Below, piece after piece: positions 34,549-44,707 of a stretch of DNA of 64,000 nt. Made by a program: the position numbers and the translations under genes. This stretch comes from Halomonas qaidamensis. GTDB lineage: Bacteria; Pseudomonadota; Gammaproteobacteria; Pseudomonadales; Halomonadaceae. The stretch spans positions 806,001-870,000 of the forward strand of contig NZ_CP080627.1 in NCBI RefSeq assembly GCF_025917315.1, in the 5' to 3' direction. Under the pieces are notes generated by a model. It was not told the origin of the DNA. It made no database searches and was given only the letters and a program-made list of their open reading frames with translations. Every line of letters starts with the position of its first letter. Within the stretch, counting starts at the first letter, position 1.

Positions 34549-35421
34549 ATGCGTGCACCGACGTTTGACTTAACGCTATTGCGTACGCTAGTGACAATTG
34601 CCGATACCGGTAGCGTTACGGCGGCGGCAAAACGGTTGGCGTACACTCAGTCAACGGTGAGTATGCAGTTACAGCGCTTAGAAACGCAGCTTGAGGTGAG
34701 TTTGCATGAGCGAGCGGGGCGGCGACTACGTTTTACACCTGAAGGAGATCGCTTACTGGCGCATGCACGCCGCCTATTAGCGCTCAACGATGAGGCGTGG
34801 AGCGATATGCAGGCGCGCCAGATAACGGGTGATTTAACATTGGGTATTCCCGAAGACTATGCGTCGCTGTTGCCATCAGTATTTGCGTACTTTCATCAGC
34901 TTTATCCTGCAGTGGGGCTAACTGTAAAGTGTGGCACCAGTGCTCACTTGGTCGAACAGGTTAAAGCGGCGGAGTTGGACTTGGCGCTAGTGACCCGCCA
35001 ACGAAATTCTCCGGGCGGTGATGTGATTCGTCGTGAGCCGCTGATATGGGCGGTGGGTGTCCATCAACAGCCGTCACTGAGCGACCCTATTCCGCTGGCG
35101 CTCTATTCGCCCGGTGCTGACGTCTTTCGTGAAGTGGCTGAGCAGGCGTTACAGGGAGCTGGACGTGATTGGCGCGTTGCCTACACCAGCCAGTCAATGG
35201 CGGGTCTTGCGCCTATCGTAACAGCGGGGTTAGCTGTCGTGGTGGTAACGCGCAGCATGTTGACCCCATCGCTACGCCCGCTGGATGAAAGCAGTGGCCT
35301 GCCTGCTTTACCAATGATTGAACTAGCGCTCCATCGTGCTCCACACCGACCTTCTGAACCTGCGCGGCGGTTAGCAGAATTGATTCGCGAACAGCTAGCG
35401 GCACCTAGTGAAGCGTTATAA
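34549..35421 (+). CDS. LysR-family regulator
   Basis: A 290-residue LysR protein: N-terminal winged HTH 'LLRTLVTIADTGSVTAAAKRLAYTQSTVSMQLQRLETQL' (in parts; about 9-47), then the periplasmic-binding-like effector domain (about 90-285). It diverges from the EamA exporter and is probably its activator, sensing the exported compound or its precursor. C-terminal 'ALHRAPHRPSEPARRLAELI' is usual. Inducer unknown. Confidence 0.9.
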   Translation: MRAPTFDLTLLRTLVTIADTGSVTAAAKRLAYTQSTVSMQLQRLETQLEVSLHERAGRRLRFTPEGDRLLAHARRLLALNDEAWSDMQARQITGDLTLGIPEDYASLLPSVFAYFHQLYPAVGLTVKCGTSAHLVEQVKAAELDLALVTRQRNSPGGDVIRREPLIWAVGVHQQPSLSDPIPLALYSPGADVFREVAEQALQGAGRDWRVAYTSQSMAGLAPIVTAGLAVVVVTRSMLTPSLRPLDESSGLPALPMIELALHRAPHRPSEPARRLAELIREQLAAPSEAL

Positions 35422-35551
35422 GGTGTTGCTTTGATGTATTTGTTGACAGGAAGCTATAGCTCCTCAGTGAGGGAGTAGATAATTAGTTTTTCTAACCGAA
35501 CCTGACTGAACTAAGCTAACTACCATGACGCTATTGGGCTAGGAGTTTTGA

Positions 35552-36109
35552 ATGCACGAGTTAGATCACTATATTTATCCACACCGAGTATTGCACTGGC
35601 TGGTGGCAGTCGCCGTACTATTGTCATTGGCCAGTGGCTTGACGCTTGGCTTCCTGGGCTATGAGCGCACTGTTGCCTTGTTTGGGAATACACTTACCAA
35701 TGTGCTTTACACCAGCCATAAAACGTTGGGCGTGGCGATACTGCTACTGATGACCTTAAGGATCATTACGCGGCTGGCTTTTGTTGTGCCTGATCATGAG
35801 CCGCCCCTCAATGCCTTCGAGCGGATTGTTAGCACTAGCGTGCATCACTTGCTGTATGCGGGGTTAGTGGTTATGCCACTGATTGGTTGGGCAGCCACCG
35901 CTACTGGCGGCTTTCCTGTTGAGTTTTTCCACTGGCATTTGCCAGGCTTGTTAGGCAAAAACGAAGCGCTTTCGCAAACGCTGTTTGTTTGGCATGAGCG
36001 TTTAGGGTGGGCCTTAGTCGTGCTTATTACGTTGCATGTTGCGGGTGCGCTATTTCATTGGCGTATCAAGCGCGATAACGTTATGAAACGTATGAGCTTG
36101 TTTGACTAA
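35552..36109 (+). CDS. Cytochrome b561-type membrane protein
   Basis: A 185-residue four-helix diheme cytochrome b (Cytochrome_B561 / YodB family). Histidine ligands appear at 'YPHRVLHWLVAVAVL' (helix 1), 'SHKTLGVAILLLM' (helix 2), 'SVHHLLYAGLVVMPLIGW' (helix 3) and 'HERLGWALVVLITLHVAGALFHW' (helix 4). It moves electrons across or within the inner membrane, often to scavenge superoxide. TAGGAG precedes the ATG. Stand-alone gene. Confidence 0.9.
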   Translation: MHELDHYIYPHRVLHWLVAVAVLLSLASGLTLGFLGYERTVALFGNTLTNVLYTSHKTLGVAILLLMTLRIITRLAFVVPDHEPPLNAFERIVSTSVHHLLYAGLVVMPLIGWAATATGGFPVEFFHWHLPGLLGKNEALSQTLFVWHERLGWALVVLITLHVAGALFHWRIKRDNVMKRMSLFD

Positions 36110-36131
36110 TATAGCTTAATGTCCATCACTA

Positions 36132-37925
36132 TTATGCCGAACCATAGCCATAATAACGGGTGGTTTGGCTGGTTTTGACGGCATACATCTGGGTATCTGC
36201 ATCGCGAAGCAGGCTGGCTAACGTATCGTTATCTTTATTGCTCAAGCTAATCCCTACGCTGACACCGACGTGAACTAGCCTGCCGCAAGGCAATTTGATG
36301 GGTGAGCGAATGGCCTGTTCGATGCGGTTACGCATTTCCTCTAATGCGGTTTGGTCAGTAATTCCTTCTAGCAAGAGGATAAACTCATCGCCGCCAAAGC
36401 GTGCACAATGGTCACTTTCTCGCGCAACGTGCGCTAGCCGTTTAGCCACTTGCTGAAGAACAAAGTCGCCTACCTCATGCCCATACTGGTCGTTAATAGG
36501 TTTAAAGCAGTCAAGATCACACATGACCAGTGCCAAAGGCGTCTGTGTTTGTTTACATCGTTCAAGGGCCTCTTCGGCACAACGTGCTAGGCCGTTGCGG
36601 TTAAGCAAACCAGTGAGCATATCGTGATTGGCAAGCTTTTCTAGTGCTTGAGTACGCGCAGCTACTTTGGCTTCTAGAACCGCTTCCTGCTTTTTTAGCA
36701 TTGCGACCGTTTCTGCTTGAGCGCGCTCTTTTTGCCATTTTAATTTATTAAAACGGGCAGCTAGCGCGAAAGATAGCAATAACATCTCAATAGCAGAGCC
36801 GATTTGTATTCCATGAAGTGTAATGAAATTAGCGGGCAGAATACTAAGATTTCGTAGCGCAAAGACGGCGGCACCTAATAGAAATATCGACCAAGCAAGT
36901 ACAAAAATACGAGCGCTAGGCACGCGGTGCCAGCTGCAATAAATACCGCAGGCTAGCATTAACAATGAAGCTGTAAACCCTGTGATATCCATTAAGCGCA
37001 GGGCGGGTTGAATAGGCAAAAATATCACCGCTATTAGCGCTAAATAGCAGTAGCCGCGAAATAGCGTGATGGTGTGGTGCCAGCGTGGGCAGTAAGTAGC
37101 TGTGTTGAGAAAGCTTTGAGTGAACAGGGTTGCCATTGTAGAAGCAAACGTAAAGCCAATCGCAACTAGGCGTGCAGTGTTATCGCCCAGAAAGCTCCAA
37201 AACATCAGTGTGCCAATCCCATTGAATGTCAAGATCGCCAGCGTAAACCCGAAGGCAAAGAGAGCATAGTAGAGAAATACCCGTTCTTTTAACCCAAAAA
37301 ATAGCAGTAGGTTATAAACACTTAGCGCTAGCAGCATGCCAAAGTAGGTGGCTAGCCAGAAGTTGTGACGATCATTCTGGGTGTAAAAAGCATCTGGTGT
37401 CATCAGGCTATAGCTTAGAAACTTACTACCTGTGGCATTCACTTTGGTATAAAGCGTTACGGTCTCACCGCCAGCCAGTAGTAGTGGAAAAACAGCCTGA
37501 CGATGGGCAATTGATCGCTCATCAATTGGCACAGCGCTCCCGCTGTGCTGAACATCTCTCGAGCCATCGCGCAGCGTATAGAGTGTTACATGGTCTAAAA
37601 ATGGGTACTCAAACTTAACCATCCAAGTAGTGGGGAGTGGGGACGAATTATGAAGCTGTGTTTTTAGCCACGTGTCGTTTTGGGTATAGCCGAAATGTAA
37701 GTCAGAGGTCTGACGGACAGGTTGGAATGAGGGGGATAACGCTAAAACGTCATCCAGATTTAACGGTTCTGAAGTATGCCAGTAACCGCTTACTTCATTT
37801 AAATCGTAACGCGCCTGCTCAGACGAGACGACCACTGTGGCGGCCGCACTACTCTGAGTATGCCAGCTAATAATAAGCACTAACAAACCTGCCGGAAGGC
37901 GCTTTAGCCAACAATAAGCATCCAT
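36132..37925 (-). CDS. 7TM-DISM diguanylate cyclase
   Basis: A 597-residue signalling protein: signal peptide (about 1-28), periplasmic 7TMR-DISMED2 beta domain (about 30-175), seven membrane helices (about 190-385), a coiled coil (about 395-430), and a GGDEF domain (about 435-590) with intact active site 'CARFGGDEFILLLEG' and 'LVMCDLDCFKPINDQYGHEVGD'. No EAL domain. It should make c-di-GMP in response to an extracellular ligand. No RxxD I-site is obvious. No Shine-Dalgarno is clear before the ATG at 37925. Convergent with cytochrome b561. Confidence 0.92.
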   Translation of the reverse strand: MDAYCWLKRLPAGLLVLIISWHTQSSAAATVVVSSEQARYDLNEVSGYWHTSEPLNLDDVLALSPSFQPVRQTSDLHFGYTQNDTWLKTQLHNSSPLPTTWMVKFEYPFLDHVTLYTLRDGSRDVQHSGSAVPIDERSIAHRQAVFPLLLAGGETVTLYTKVNATGSKFLSYSLMTPDAFYTQNDRHNFWLATYFGMLLALSVYNLLLFFGLKERVFLYYALFAFGFTLAILTFNGIGTLMFWSFLGDNTARLVAIGFTFASTMATLFTQSFLNTATYCPRWHHTITLFRGYCYLALIAVIFLPIQPALRLMDITGFTASLLMLACGIYCSWHRVPSARIFVLAWSIFLLGAAVFALRNLSILPANFITLHGIQIGSAIEMLLLSFALAARFNKLKWQKERAQAETVAMLKKQEAVLEAKVAARTQALEKLANHDMLTGLLNRNGLARCAEEALERCKQTQTPLALVMCDLDCFKPINDQYGHEVGDFVLQQVAKRLAHVARESDHCARFGGDEFILLLEGITDQTALEEMRNRIEQAIRSPIKLPCGRLVHVGVSVGISLSNKDNDTLASLLRDADTQMYAVKTSQTTRYYGYGSA

Positions 37926-38065
37926 AAATATCGCTATGTTATTTTTTTTGCGTTGGGTTTTATTTCTGCTAGGTCTTAACGCCTAGGTTCCCTTGCCAGC
38001 CTTGGACAGAATTTCCTCCTAAGCCAAGTGTAGACGCCTTTCAGAGCGACAGTCTGACAATGAGG

Positions 38066-38932
38066 CTAAAGCATGAGGCAGTTCAGACTTTCGGTTAGTC
38101 GCTGAACTAACAGGCCACTGTGCCGCCAAAAATGCCAATAAAGCGGCACCGTAAGCGAATGCCCCTGCGCAATACTGACAAGTTGACCACTTTGTAGCTG
38201 TTCAGCGGCCTGGAGCGAGGGCACCATACCGTAGCCAATGCCCGCTGAGGCAAGGCGTACAAATCCTTCAGATGAAGGACAAAGGTGATAGGGGAAGTGA
38301 CCGTGATAGCCACACTGGGCCAAAAAACGGTGCTGAAGCTGATCATGTGGGCCGAAGACAATCGCAGGAGCCCGTTGAAATGCTCCAGCGGATGGCCCTT
38401 CCGGAAAGTAGCGCGCCACGTAGCCAGGAGAAGCTAGAGGTTGATAATGCATTTCGCCCACTTTAATACATCGCGCACCTGCAATAGGTGTTGGAGTGGA
38501 ACAAAGACAGGCAGCCACATCACCATCACGCAGACGCTTAAGCCCAACCTCTTGATCTTCAATCACTAAATCGAGCAATACGCCCTCGGTCTGGCAAATG
38601 TCTGTCACGGCGGATGCCCACCATGTCACCACACTGTCAGCATTGATCGCGATTCGTAATCGGGCTGCTGCGTTATCTAGGGTAGGTAACGTCTGATGTA
38701 GGTCGCGCTCCAACAGCTGTACTTGCTGGTAGTGGGTAAGTAGCCGCTGGCCCGCAGGGGTGGGGGAAAGCTTAGGGTGGCGCATTAATACAGGCTGGCC
38801 CAGGCGTACTTCTAGTGCTTTTATACGTTGAGAGACGGCTGATTGAGAAAGCCCTAATACATCGCCTGCTCGTTCGAAACCACCGCACTCTACCACAGTG
38901 GCCAAGGCATGGAGGAGCTTGTAGTCAAACAT
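38066..38932 (-). CDS. argP: ArgP/IciA-type LysR regulator
   Basis: A 288-residue LysR protein of the ArgP group: HTH 'DVLGLSQSAVSQRIKALEVRLGQPVLMR' (in parts, about 24-52) and an effector domain with the lysine/arginine-binding layout. ArgP activates the exporter argO in response to arginine and is blocked by lysine. Here argO is at 42942, in the same relative orientation as expected but 4 kb away with fhu genes between. Identity as ArgP rests on sequence style and that linkage. Confidence 0.78.
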   Translation of the reverse strand: MFDYKLLHALATVVECGGFERAGDVLGLSQSAVSQRIKALEVRLGQPVLMRHPKLSPTPAGQRLLTHYQQVQLLERDLHQTLPTLDNAAARLRIAINADSVVTWWASAVTDICQTEGVLLDLVIEDQEVGLKRLRDGDVAACLCSTPTPIAGARCIKVGEMHYQPLASPGYVARYFPEGPSAGAFQRAPAIVFGPHDQLQHRFLAQCGYHGHFPYHLCPSSEGFVRLASAGIGYGMVPSLQAAEQLQSGQLVSIAQGHSLTVPLYWHFWRHSGLLVQRLTESLNCLML

Positions 38933-39046
38933 GTAGTAACCCGTTTATGCGCAATCATAAACGTTAATCAAAACCAAAGAATTAAGCAAAATAGCAGTCG
39001 CTCAATAGAGACACATAGTTATGGGCGATGGCATGCCTTTAGTTGC

Positions 39047-39817
39047 TCATCGATGGCGGGCAACGCGATCACAGCCTTCTAAGGGGCAGTTGCTACACAC
39101 CTCAAAATCATTCAATAGATAGCGCAGGCAGCATAGCTTACGTACCCGTTTTAACGCTTCGCTGTCTTTAGGCTGATAGGTGCGTACCGGCTCAAATAGT
39201 GGGTTGCGTTGGCCGTTCAAAGTGCGTGACGTTAGCAGTGTGCGGGTGGCGGTTAGGGCGCCTTGATTCACTAACGGGTGAGTAGCTAAGGCGTTAACAT
39301 AGTAATCTACATAGCCTCCGGCGTTACTCCAGAAGACGCGAGGGGCTGCTCCTGAGATGGCTGATAGGCGTTCGATGAGCGGCTCCCAATGTTGGTTTAT
39401 CAGCGTAGCAAAGCGTTCATTGGTATCCAGCGTGCAGAACTTTTTGCCCTCATGGGGGAGCCATAGCCCTTGGGTACAGCCGTGGTCGTTTACGATCACC
39501 TGCACGTCATCCAAGCCAACGGGTAAGTCACGATTAAGCAGCAGATGAGCGGCGAGAGTGGGGATAGCCATTGCGCTAAAATGCCATTTCGACCACAGCG
39601 AGGTAATAGCGCGCAGATCGCCACCAGGATAGCGCTCGGCATACCGTGCTATATCTTGTTCAAGTAGCTCAGCACTTTGCCATCGTGATGCTTTGATAGC
39701 CCGAGAAGGCGCTACATCTCCAATGAAGGGTGGCGTGAAATGTGCTAATGGCCCCTGATAACAGTCTTTTAGTGTTAACGGCAAGGTTCTGTCATGTTGG
39801 CGCAGGGCTTGGGTCAT
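39047..39817 (-). CDS. fhuF: FhuF-like siderophore-iron reductase
   Basis: A 256-residue protein with the C-terminal 2Fe-2S signature 'KLCCLRYLLNDFEVCSNCPLEGCDR' (in parts): a CC pair, then C-x2-C. FhuF reduces ferric hydroxamate siderophores in the cytoplasm, releasing iron. 'VFWSNAGGYVDYYVNAL' is family-typical. The ATG at 39815-39817 was chosen because GGAGG lies eight bases upstream; an in-frame ATG 13 codons earlier has no such site. Downstream of fhuC on the same strand, so iron-regulated with it. Confidence 0.88.
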   Translation of the reverse strand: MTQALRQHDRTLPLTLKDCYQGPLAHFTPPFIGDVAPSRAIKASRWQSAELLEQDIARYAERYPGGDLRAITSLWSKWHFSAMAIPTLAAHLLLNRDLPVGLDDVQVIVNDHGCTQGLWLPHEGKKFCTLDTNERFATLINQHWEPLIERLSAISGAAPRVFWSNAGGYVDYYVNALATHPLVNQGALTATRTLLTSRTLNGQRNPLFEPVRTYQPKDSEALKRVRKLCCLRYLLNDFEVCSNCPLEGCDRVARHR

Positions 39818-39919
39818 TGCTAGCCTCCTCCGCGTGAAAAAAGAGATATTCGTCAATAAGCAAAGTGAAACGTCGTGTTCATTATTAAAATGGAGTAAGC
39901 AATGCCGCTTGGTGAGTAA

Positions 39920-40687
39920 TCACTGCGCCACGGCAATAGGGTGGTTGCCGTTTGGGTGTGCCATAACATGCATCGGCAGCCCGTAAATGGCTTCTAATGT
40001 TGAGCTGTGCATTAACTCATCGGGCGTTCCATGAGCAAGCAGACGGCCACTGTGCAGCGCCATGAGCTCATCGCAATAGCGCGATGCCATGTTGATATCA
40101 TGCAGAACAATAACAACGCCTAGATTTAGCTCGTTGCACAGCTTGCGGATTAACGCTAATACGTCCATTTGATGGGCGATATCCAGTGCTGCCAGCGGTT
40201 CGTCAAGCAGCAAAAAACGACTTCCTTGTGCGATGAGCATGGCCAGCCACACCCGCTGCCGCTCGCCACCAGAAAGGGTATCCACTAATCGGTCGGCAAG
40301 CGCCTCGGTGTGGGTTAATGCGATGGCGCGTTCAATGGCGTCCTTATCTTTTTGATTGTGTCGCCCTAATAAGCCGTGCCAAGGATAGCGGCCAAAAGCA
40401 ATTAGCTCGCGTCCGGTCAAATTTTCAGCACTTGGCAAATGTTGCGGCAGATAGGCGACATGGCGCGCAAACTCGCGGTTGCCCCATGTATTCAACGGGC
40501 GTTGATTAAAATGAATGTCGCCTTGGCTGACTGGATATTGTTGCGCCAGCAGCTTTATAAGCGTTGATTTGCCAGATCCGTTATGACCAATAAGGCCATA
40601 TACCTTGCCTTCTTGGAAAGTGTGGTGAATGGGCTGCAAAAGGTGTTTGCCATCGATAGCAAATGACGCGCCCTGAACATCAAACAT
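39920..40687 (-). CDS. fhuC: Ferric-hydroxamate ABC transporter ATPase
   Basis: A 255-residue ABC ATPase: Walker A 'GHNGSGKST' (34-42), Q-loop 'YLPQHLPSA', signature 'TLSGGERQRVWLAM', Walker B 'RFLLLDEPLAALD' and the switch His in 'IVLHDINMA'. It powers FhuB for uptake of ferric hydroxamates (ferrichrome, desferrioxamine). First in the fhuC-fhuF unit; diverges from fhuB across a Fur-box-like site. Confidence 0.92.
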   Translation of the reverse strand: MFDVQGASFAIDGKHLLQPIHHTFQEGKVYGLIGHNGSGKSTLIKLLAQQYPVSQGDIHFNQRPLNTWGNREFARHVAYLPQHLPSAENLTGRELIAFGRYPWHGLLGRHNQKDKDAIERAIALTHTEALADRLVDTLSGGERQRVWLAMLIAQGSRFLLLDEPLAALDIAHQMDVLALIRKLCNELNLGVVIVLHDINMASRYCDELMALHSGRLLAHGTPDELMHSSTLEAIYGLPMHVMAHPNGNHPIAVAQ

Positions 40688-40732
40688 GCACCGCTCCTAA
40701 CAGGTCAGATAAGTCTATCCTTTAATTGTAGT

Positions 40733-40751
40733 GTTAATAATTATCATTTAG
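40733..40751. promoter_or_regulatory. Fur-box-like site in the fhuC/fhuB gap
   Basis: GTTAATAATTATCATTTAG matches 13 of 19 bases of the Fur consensus GATAATGATAATCATTATC by hand alignment. It sits 46 bases before fhuC and 106 before fhuB, so one site could repress both. Not proven. Confidence 0.6.
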
Positions 40752-40856
40752 AATCGCATTTTTGATTTATTATTCAAATTCTTCTCGCCCCTAGGTCTCC
40801 TTCATGATGAAGCCTGCCGATATCAATCGTGTAGCTGCGCACGGGTTAGTACTGAC

Positions 40857-42839
40857 ATGCTAGCCCGCCTGTACGGTATATCACCCGCCAAAACGTGTTT
40901 TTTACTTAGCCTGCCGCTGATGGTGCTATGGGTAATGGCCTTGCAGCAACAGGGAGGCATAGGGCTTGGGTTGCAGGCATTGCTATCACCCACACTAGAA
41001 AATTTCGATGAATTAATGCTGCATTTTGCTTGGTGGCCGCGTTTTATGATTGCGCTACTGGCAGGAGGTGGATTAGCGCTAGCCGGAGTGCTGATGCAGC
41101 AAGTTCTGCGTAACCCGTTGGCATCGCCGACAACATTAGGCGTGGCTTCGGGAGCGAATCTTGCCCTGATGGCGGCAACCCTGATGGCACCGGGATTGTT
41201 GGTGGTTGGCCGTGAATGGATTGCTTTAATAGGTGGAGGCGCAGCCGTTGGTTTGGTCTTTGCATTGGCGTGGCGCAGAGCTTTAGCCCCTATCGTTGTG
41301 GTGCTAGCAGGCTTGGTGGTTAATTTGTACGTTGGCGCGCTTTCAACGGCCTTACTGCTATTTAACCATGAAACCCTTGCTGGATTACTGATTTGGGGGG
41401 CTGGTTCGCTTGCCCAAAATGGATGGGATGGTGTTTCGTCGTTAGCGCCGCGCCTAGCGCTAAGCGCAATAGCCGCCTGGATATTGCTCCGGCCGCTGGC
41501 TGTATTGGAGTTGGATGATGCCAGTGCAAAGAGTCTAGGAGTCTCGCTGAAATATTTGCGCTTTGCAGGCCTGGGGTTGGCGGTCTTTATTACTGGTAGC
41601 GTGGTTAGCGTCGTCGGTATGATAGGGTTTATAGGTTTAGCAGCACCTAATATTGTGCGTATGGCGGGAGCGCGTAAATTAGGTACTCGCTTGTTGTGGT
41701 CAACACTTCTTGGTGCTGTGTTACTGGCAACTACGGACTTGTTGTTGCAACGTATTTCCGGCTTGGCGGCAACGTTGATCCCTACCGGAGCCGTTACTGG
41801 AGCGCTGGGCGCGCCATTGCTGCTTTGGCTCATTCCGCGTCTTAAACTGCAGGGCGACCGGCCACCAAGTGGTCCGGGCGTCTATCTTCCTCGTCACGCC
41901 AGGCCACAACGGTTGGTGTGCGGGCTATTCATGGCTCTGCTAGTTGTTATCGGTCTTGGGTTATTCGTGGGGCAGGGCGCGAATGGCTGGAGTATTGTTG
42001 CGCCTTCCCAGTGGAGCGTATTGGAGTGGCGGTTACCCCGTGTCGTTGCTGCCGCTGCCAGTGGTTTAATGCTGGCCATTGCAGGGACCCTTCTGCAGCG
42101 CCTTTCTGCTAACCCGATGGCAAGCCCGGAAGTGTTGGGGATTAGTGGCGGCTGCGCGATTGCGCTGATTCTTGGTATTTATCTGCTACCAGCCCCCAAT
42201 AACGCCCTGTTGATAGGCGTTGGAACGTTAGGTGCACTGGCGACATTGCTGGTGTTAGTAGGTTTAAATCGTAAAAGTGGCTTTGTTCCTGAACGTTTAT
42301 TACTTAGTGGAGTGGCGATAAGTGCGCTTTTTGATGCAGTACGCAGCGTGTTATTGGCGGGTGGGGACCCGCGAGGGCAGCAAGTCATCGCTTGGCTAGC
42401 AGGCTCTACTTATTATGTTGATGTTACTAGCGCAATAGTGGTGGGGGGAATTGCTGCTGGTTTGGTGCTAATGACGCTGCCATTGGTTCGCTGGCTAGAT
42501 ATTTTACCCCTTGGGGAGCCGTCGGCGCGGGCACTTGGTGTTGACTTAAAGCGGGCGCGGCCAGCGCTCTTGCTACTAGTGGCGCTGTTAACGGCCTGCG
42601 CTACATTGGTCGTGGGGCCGCTTTCATTTGTTGGTCTTTTGGCTCCCCACATGGCACGGTTAGTAGGCTTTTCACGCGCTCGCCATCATCTGATTGGTGC
42701 CGCATTGATGGGTATGCTCCTGATGGTATTGGCTGACTGGGTTGGACGGCAAATCATATTTCCGTATGAAATACCCGCGGGCCTAGTCGCCTCCTTGATA
42801 GGTGGTGCTTACTTCATGTGGGGCTTGCGCCGACTATAA
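40857..42839 (+). CDS. fhuB: Ferric-hydroxamate ABC permease (double-length)
   Basis: A 660-residue FecCD-family permease made of two fused halves (about 1-330 and 340-660), the E. coli FhuB arrangement. Each half has the '[20 protein letters not shown]' EAA-loop helix that docks FhuC, and repeated '[19 protein letters not shown]'-type and '[19 protein letters not shown]' motifs. About 20 membrane helices. Pairs with FhuC. No fhuD (periplasmic binding protein) or siderophore receptor is next to it. Ends 102 bases before argO. Confidence 0.92.
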   Translation: MLARLYGISPAKTCFLLSLPLMVLWVMALQQQGGIGLGLQALLSPTLENFDELMLHFAWWPRFMIALLAGGGLALAGVLMQQVLRNPLASPTTLGVASGANLALMAATLMAPGLLVVGREWIALIGGGAAVGLVFALAWRRALAPIVVVLAGLVVNLYVGALSTALLLFNHETLAGLLIWGAGSLAQNGWDGVSSLAPRLALSAIAAWILLRPLAVLELDDASAKSLGVSLKYLRFAGLGLAVFITGSVVSVVGMIGFIGLAAPNIVRMAGARKLGTRLLWSTLLGAVLLATTDLLLQRISGLAATLIPTGAVTGALGAPLLLWLIPRLKLQGDRPPSGPGVYLPRHARPQRLVCGLFMALLVVIGLGLFVGQGANGWSIVAPSQWSVLEWRLPRVVAAAASGLMLAIAGTLLQRLSANPMASPEVLGISGGCAIALILGIYLLPAPNNALLIGVGTLGALATLLVLVGLNRKSGFVPERLLLSGVAISALFDAVRSVLLAGGDPRGQQVIAWLAGSTYYVDVTSAIVVGGIAAGLVLMTLPLVRWLDILPLGEPSARALGVDLKRARPALLLLVALLTACATLVVGPLSFVGLLAPHMARLVGFSRARHHLIGAALMGMLLMVLADWVGRQIIFPYEIPAGLVASLIGGAYFMWGLRRL

Positions 42840-42845
42840 GTTTTT

Positions 42846-42860
42846 CTAATGCAGCATTAG
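42846..42860. promoter_or_regulatory. Tight palindrome upstream of argO
   Basis: CTAATGC-A-GCATTAG, a perfect 15-base palindrome, lies six bases past the fhuB stop in the argO leader. Could be a regulator site or the fhuB 3' structure; unassigned. Confidence 0.3.
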
Positions 42861-42941
42861 CAGGATGATTTTTTGTTATGTGAGCTGTGACTTACGCTAT
42901 TGCCTTGTTTCACTCTTTATTAATCACAAGGAACGGCGGCA

Positions 42942-43553
42942 ATGTGGGAAAGTTACATAACGGGCTTAGTGGTGTGTGGCGGCATCATCATGGCAATCGG
43001 CGCGCAAAATGCTTATGTATTGGGGCTGGCGGTGCGCCGCGAATATCATTGGTGGTCAGCGGGTTTGTGCATGAGTGCTGATATTATTCTGCTAACTGCA
43101 GGTATGTTTGGGGCTAGCGCGTTTCTGTTAACTATACCGAATGCGATGGAAGCCATGCGCTGGGTGGGGGTGGTGTTTTTAAGCTGGTTGGCCGCACAAG
43201 CCTTACTCCGGGCTGTTAGCGGGCGGGAAGGATTGCAGGCCGGTAGCGTAAAGGTTCGCAGCTTGCGCGGCGTGCTGTTGGCAACTTTAGCCGTCACCGT
43301 ATTGAACCCCCAAGTGTATCTAGACACACTACTGTTAATTCCGGCTATTGGTGCCCAACAGGAAAGCGCTGGTGTATTCGTTGCAGGTGCGTCGACTGCC
43401 TCTGTTTTATGGTTTAGCTTGCTGGCGTGGGGCGGGTCGGCGCTTTCGCCTTGGCTTTCCCGCCCGGGTGCGTGGCGTACCATTGATGGGCTAATTGGCC
43501 TGATGATGGCGGTCATTGCTGTACACCTAGCGCTGGGTTCTACCTTGCTTTGA
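42942..43553 (+). CDS. argO: LysE/ArgO-family basic-amino-acid exporter
   Basis: A 203-residue, six-helix LysE-superfamily exporter: 'IIMAIGAQNAYVLGLAVRRE' (GAQN motif in helix 1), 'MSADIILLTAGMFG', 'LAVTVLNPQVYLDTLLLI'. It exports arginine/lysine-type amino acids. AAGGAACGGC precedes the ATG. It follows fhuB in the same direction and looks regulated by argP on the left of the fhu block. Confidence 0.88.
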   Translation: MWESYITGLVVCGGIIMAIGAQNAYVLGLAVRREYHWWSAGLCMSADIILLTAGMFGASAFLLTIPNAMEAMRWVGVVFLSWLAAQALLRAVSGREGLQAGSVKVRSLRGVLLATLAVTVLNPQVYLDTLLLIPAIGAQQESAGVFVAGASTASVLWFSLLAWGGSALSPWLSRPGAWRTIDGLIGLMMAVIAVHLALGSTLL

Positions 43554-43568
43554 GAGGCCCCAGGCTGA

Positions 43569-44576
43569 TTAGTGACGGCTGAAATAGCTCTCCATAACGG
43601 CAATTACTTTATCGATATCAGCATCATCAATATCCCGATGAACGACAAAACGCGTGGCGTAAAGTAGTTCAATTAAAATGCCATGCTCTTTTAGCCATGA
43701 GGAGAGCGGCTTAACATGTTCGTCAGGAAAGTGCGCGAACACCATATTGGTCGCCTGAGCGGTGATTTTGACGCCAGGCAGCTTTACTAAGCCTTCTGCC
43801 AAGCGTGCAGCACGATGGTGGTCATCGGCTAAGTCGGCGACATGATGCTCCAGAGCATACTGGCAGGCGGCGGCGATAATGCCTGATTGACGCATACCAC
43901 CACCAACCATTTTACGCCAGCGCCGTGCGCGGTCGATGAATGTTTGCGAGCCCACTAAGGCAGAGCCGATAGGAGCGCCCAGGCCTTTCGAAAAGCAGAG
44001 TGACACACTATCAAACGGTAAGCAGAGCTGCTTAAGTGAGGTGTCTGTGGCCACTGCTGCATTAAACAACCGTGCACCATCTAAGTGCGTTGCCAGGCCG
44101 CGTTCGTAAGCTAGTTCGGTGGCTTTTAACACATAGTCCGCAGGCAGCACTTTGCCACCAATAGTGTTTTCTAGCGCCAGCAGCTTTGTGCGCGCAAAAT
44201 GGAAATCATCGGCTTTGATGGCAGCGCTTATTTTCTCTAGAGGCAGGCTGCCATCGGCAGAGTTTTCAATTGGTTGTGGCTGGATGCTGCCTAACACCGC
44301 TGCGCCACCGCCTTCATAACGGTAGGTATGGGCTGATTGCCCTACAATATACTCATCGCCTCGCTCGCAGTGTGCCATTAGCGCCACTAGGTTACTTTGT
44401 GTTCCGCTTGGAAATAACAGTGCCGCCTCTTTGCCTATTTGCTCGGCTAGCTTTTCTTGAAACGCGTTGACCGTTGGGTCATCACCCCACACGTCATCGC
44501 CTACTGGAGCGGCCATCATGGCATCTTTCATGGCAGCGGTGGGACGGGTCACCGTGTCACTGCGTAAGTCAATCAT
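43569..44576 (-). CDS. ltaE: Low-specificity L-threonine aldolase
   Basis: A 335-residue PLP enzyme cleaving L-threonine and L-allo-threonine to glycine and acetaldehyde. It has '[13 protein letters not shown]' at the N-terminus, 'HTYRYEGGG', '[11 protein letters not shown]', '[11 protein letters not shown]' and PLP-lysine K197 in '[11 protein letters not shown]'. Length typical of LtaE. AAGGAG precedes the ATG. Converges with argO and diverges from the FAD oxidoreductase. Confidence 0.93.
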   Translation of the reverse strand: MIDLRSDTVTRPTAAMKDAMMAAPVGDDVWGDDPTVNAFQEKLAEQIGKEAALLFPSGTQSNLVALMAHCERGDEYIVGQSAHTYRYEGGGAAVLGSIQPQPIENSADGSLPLEKISAAIKADDFHFARTKLLALENTIGGKVLPADYVLKATELAYERGLATHLDGARLFNAAVATDTSLKQLCLPFDSVSLCFSKGLGAPIGSALVGSQTFIDRARRWRKMVGGGMRQSGIIAAACQYALEHHVADLADDHHRAARLAEGLVKLPGVKITAQATNMVFAHFPDEHVKPLSSWLKEHGILIELLYATRFVVHRDIDDADIDKVIAVMESYFSRH

Positions 44577-44707
44577 GCAGAACTCCTTTTTGAGTAAGCC
44601 ACTTTAAGAGACGCTTTACCGAGCAAGTTGCCAGGAACCAACTATGGTTAACAGCATATGACTATCATCCATAGCATACTCTAGAGCAACTGGGCATAGG
44701 CAAGCAG

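Noticed and set aside
40823..41833. Long minus-strand frame (336 codons) opposite fhuB
   Set aside because: It is Ser/Pro/Ala-rich with no domain and lies antisense to a clear permease; it is a shadow of codon bias.
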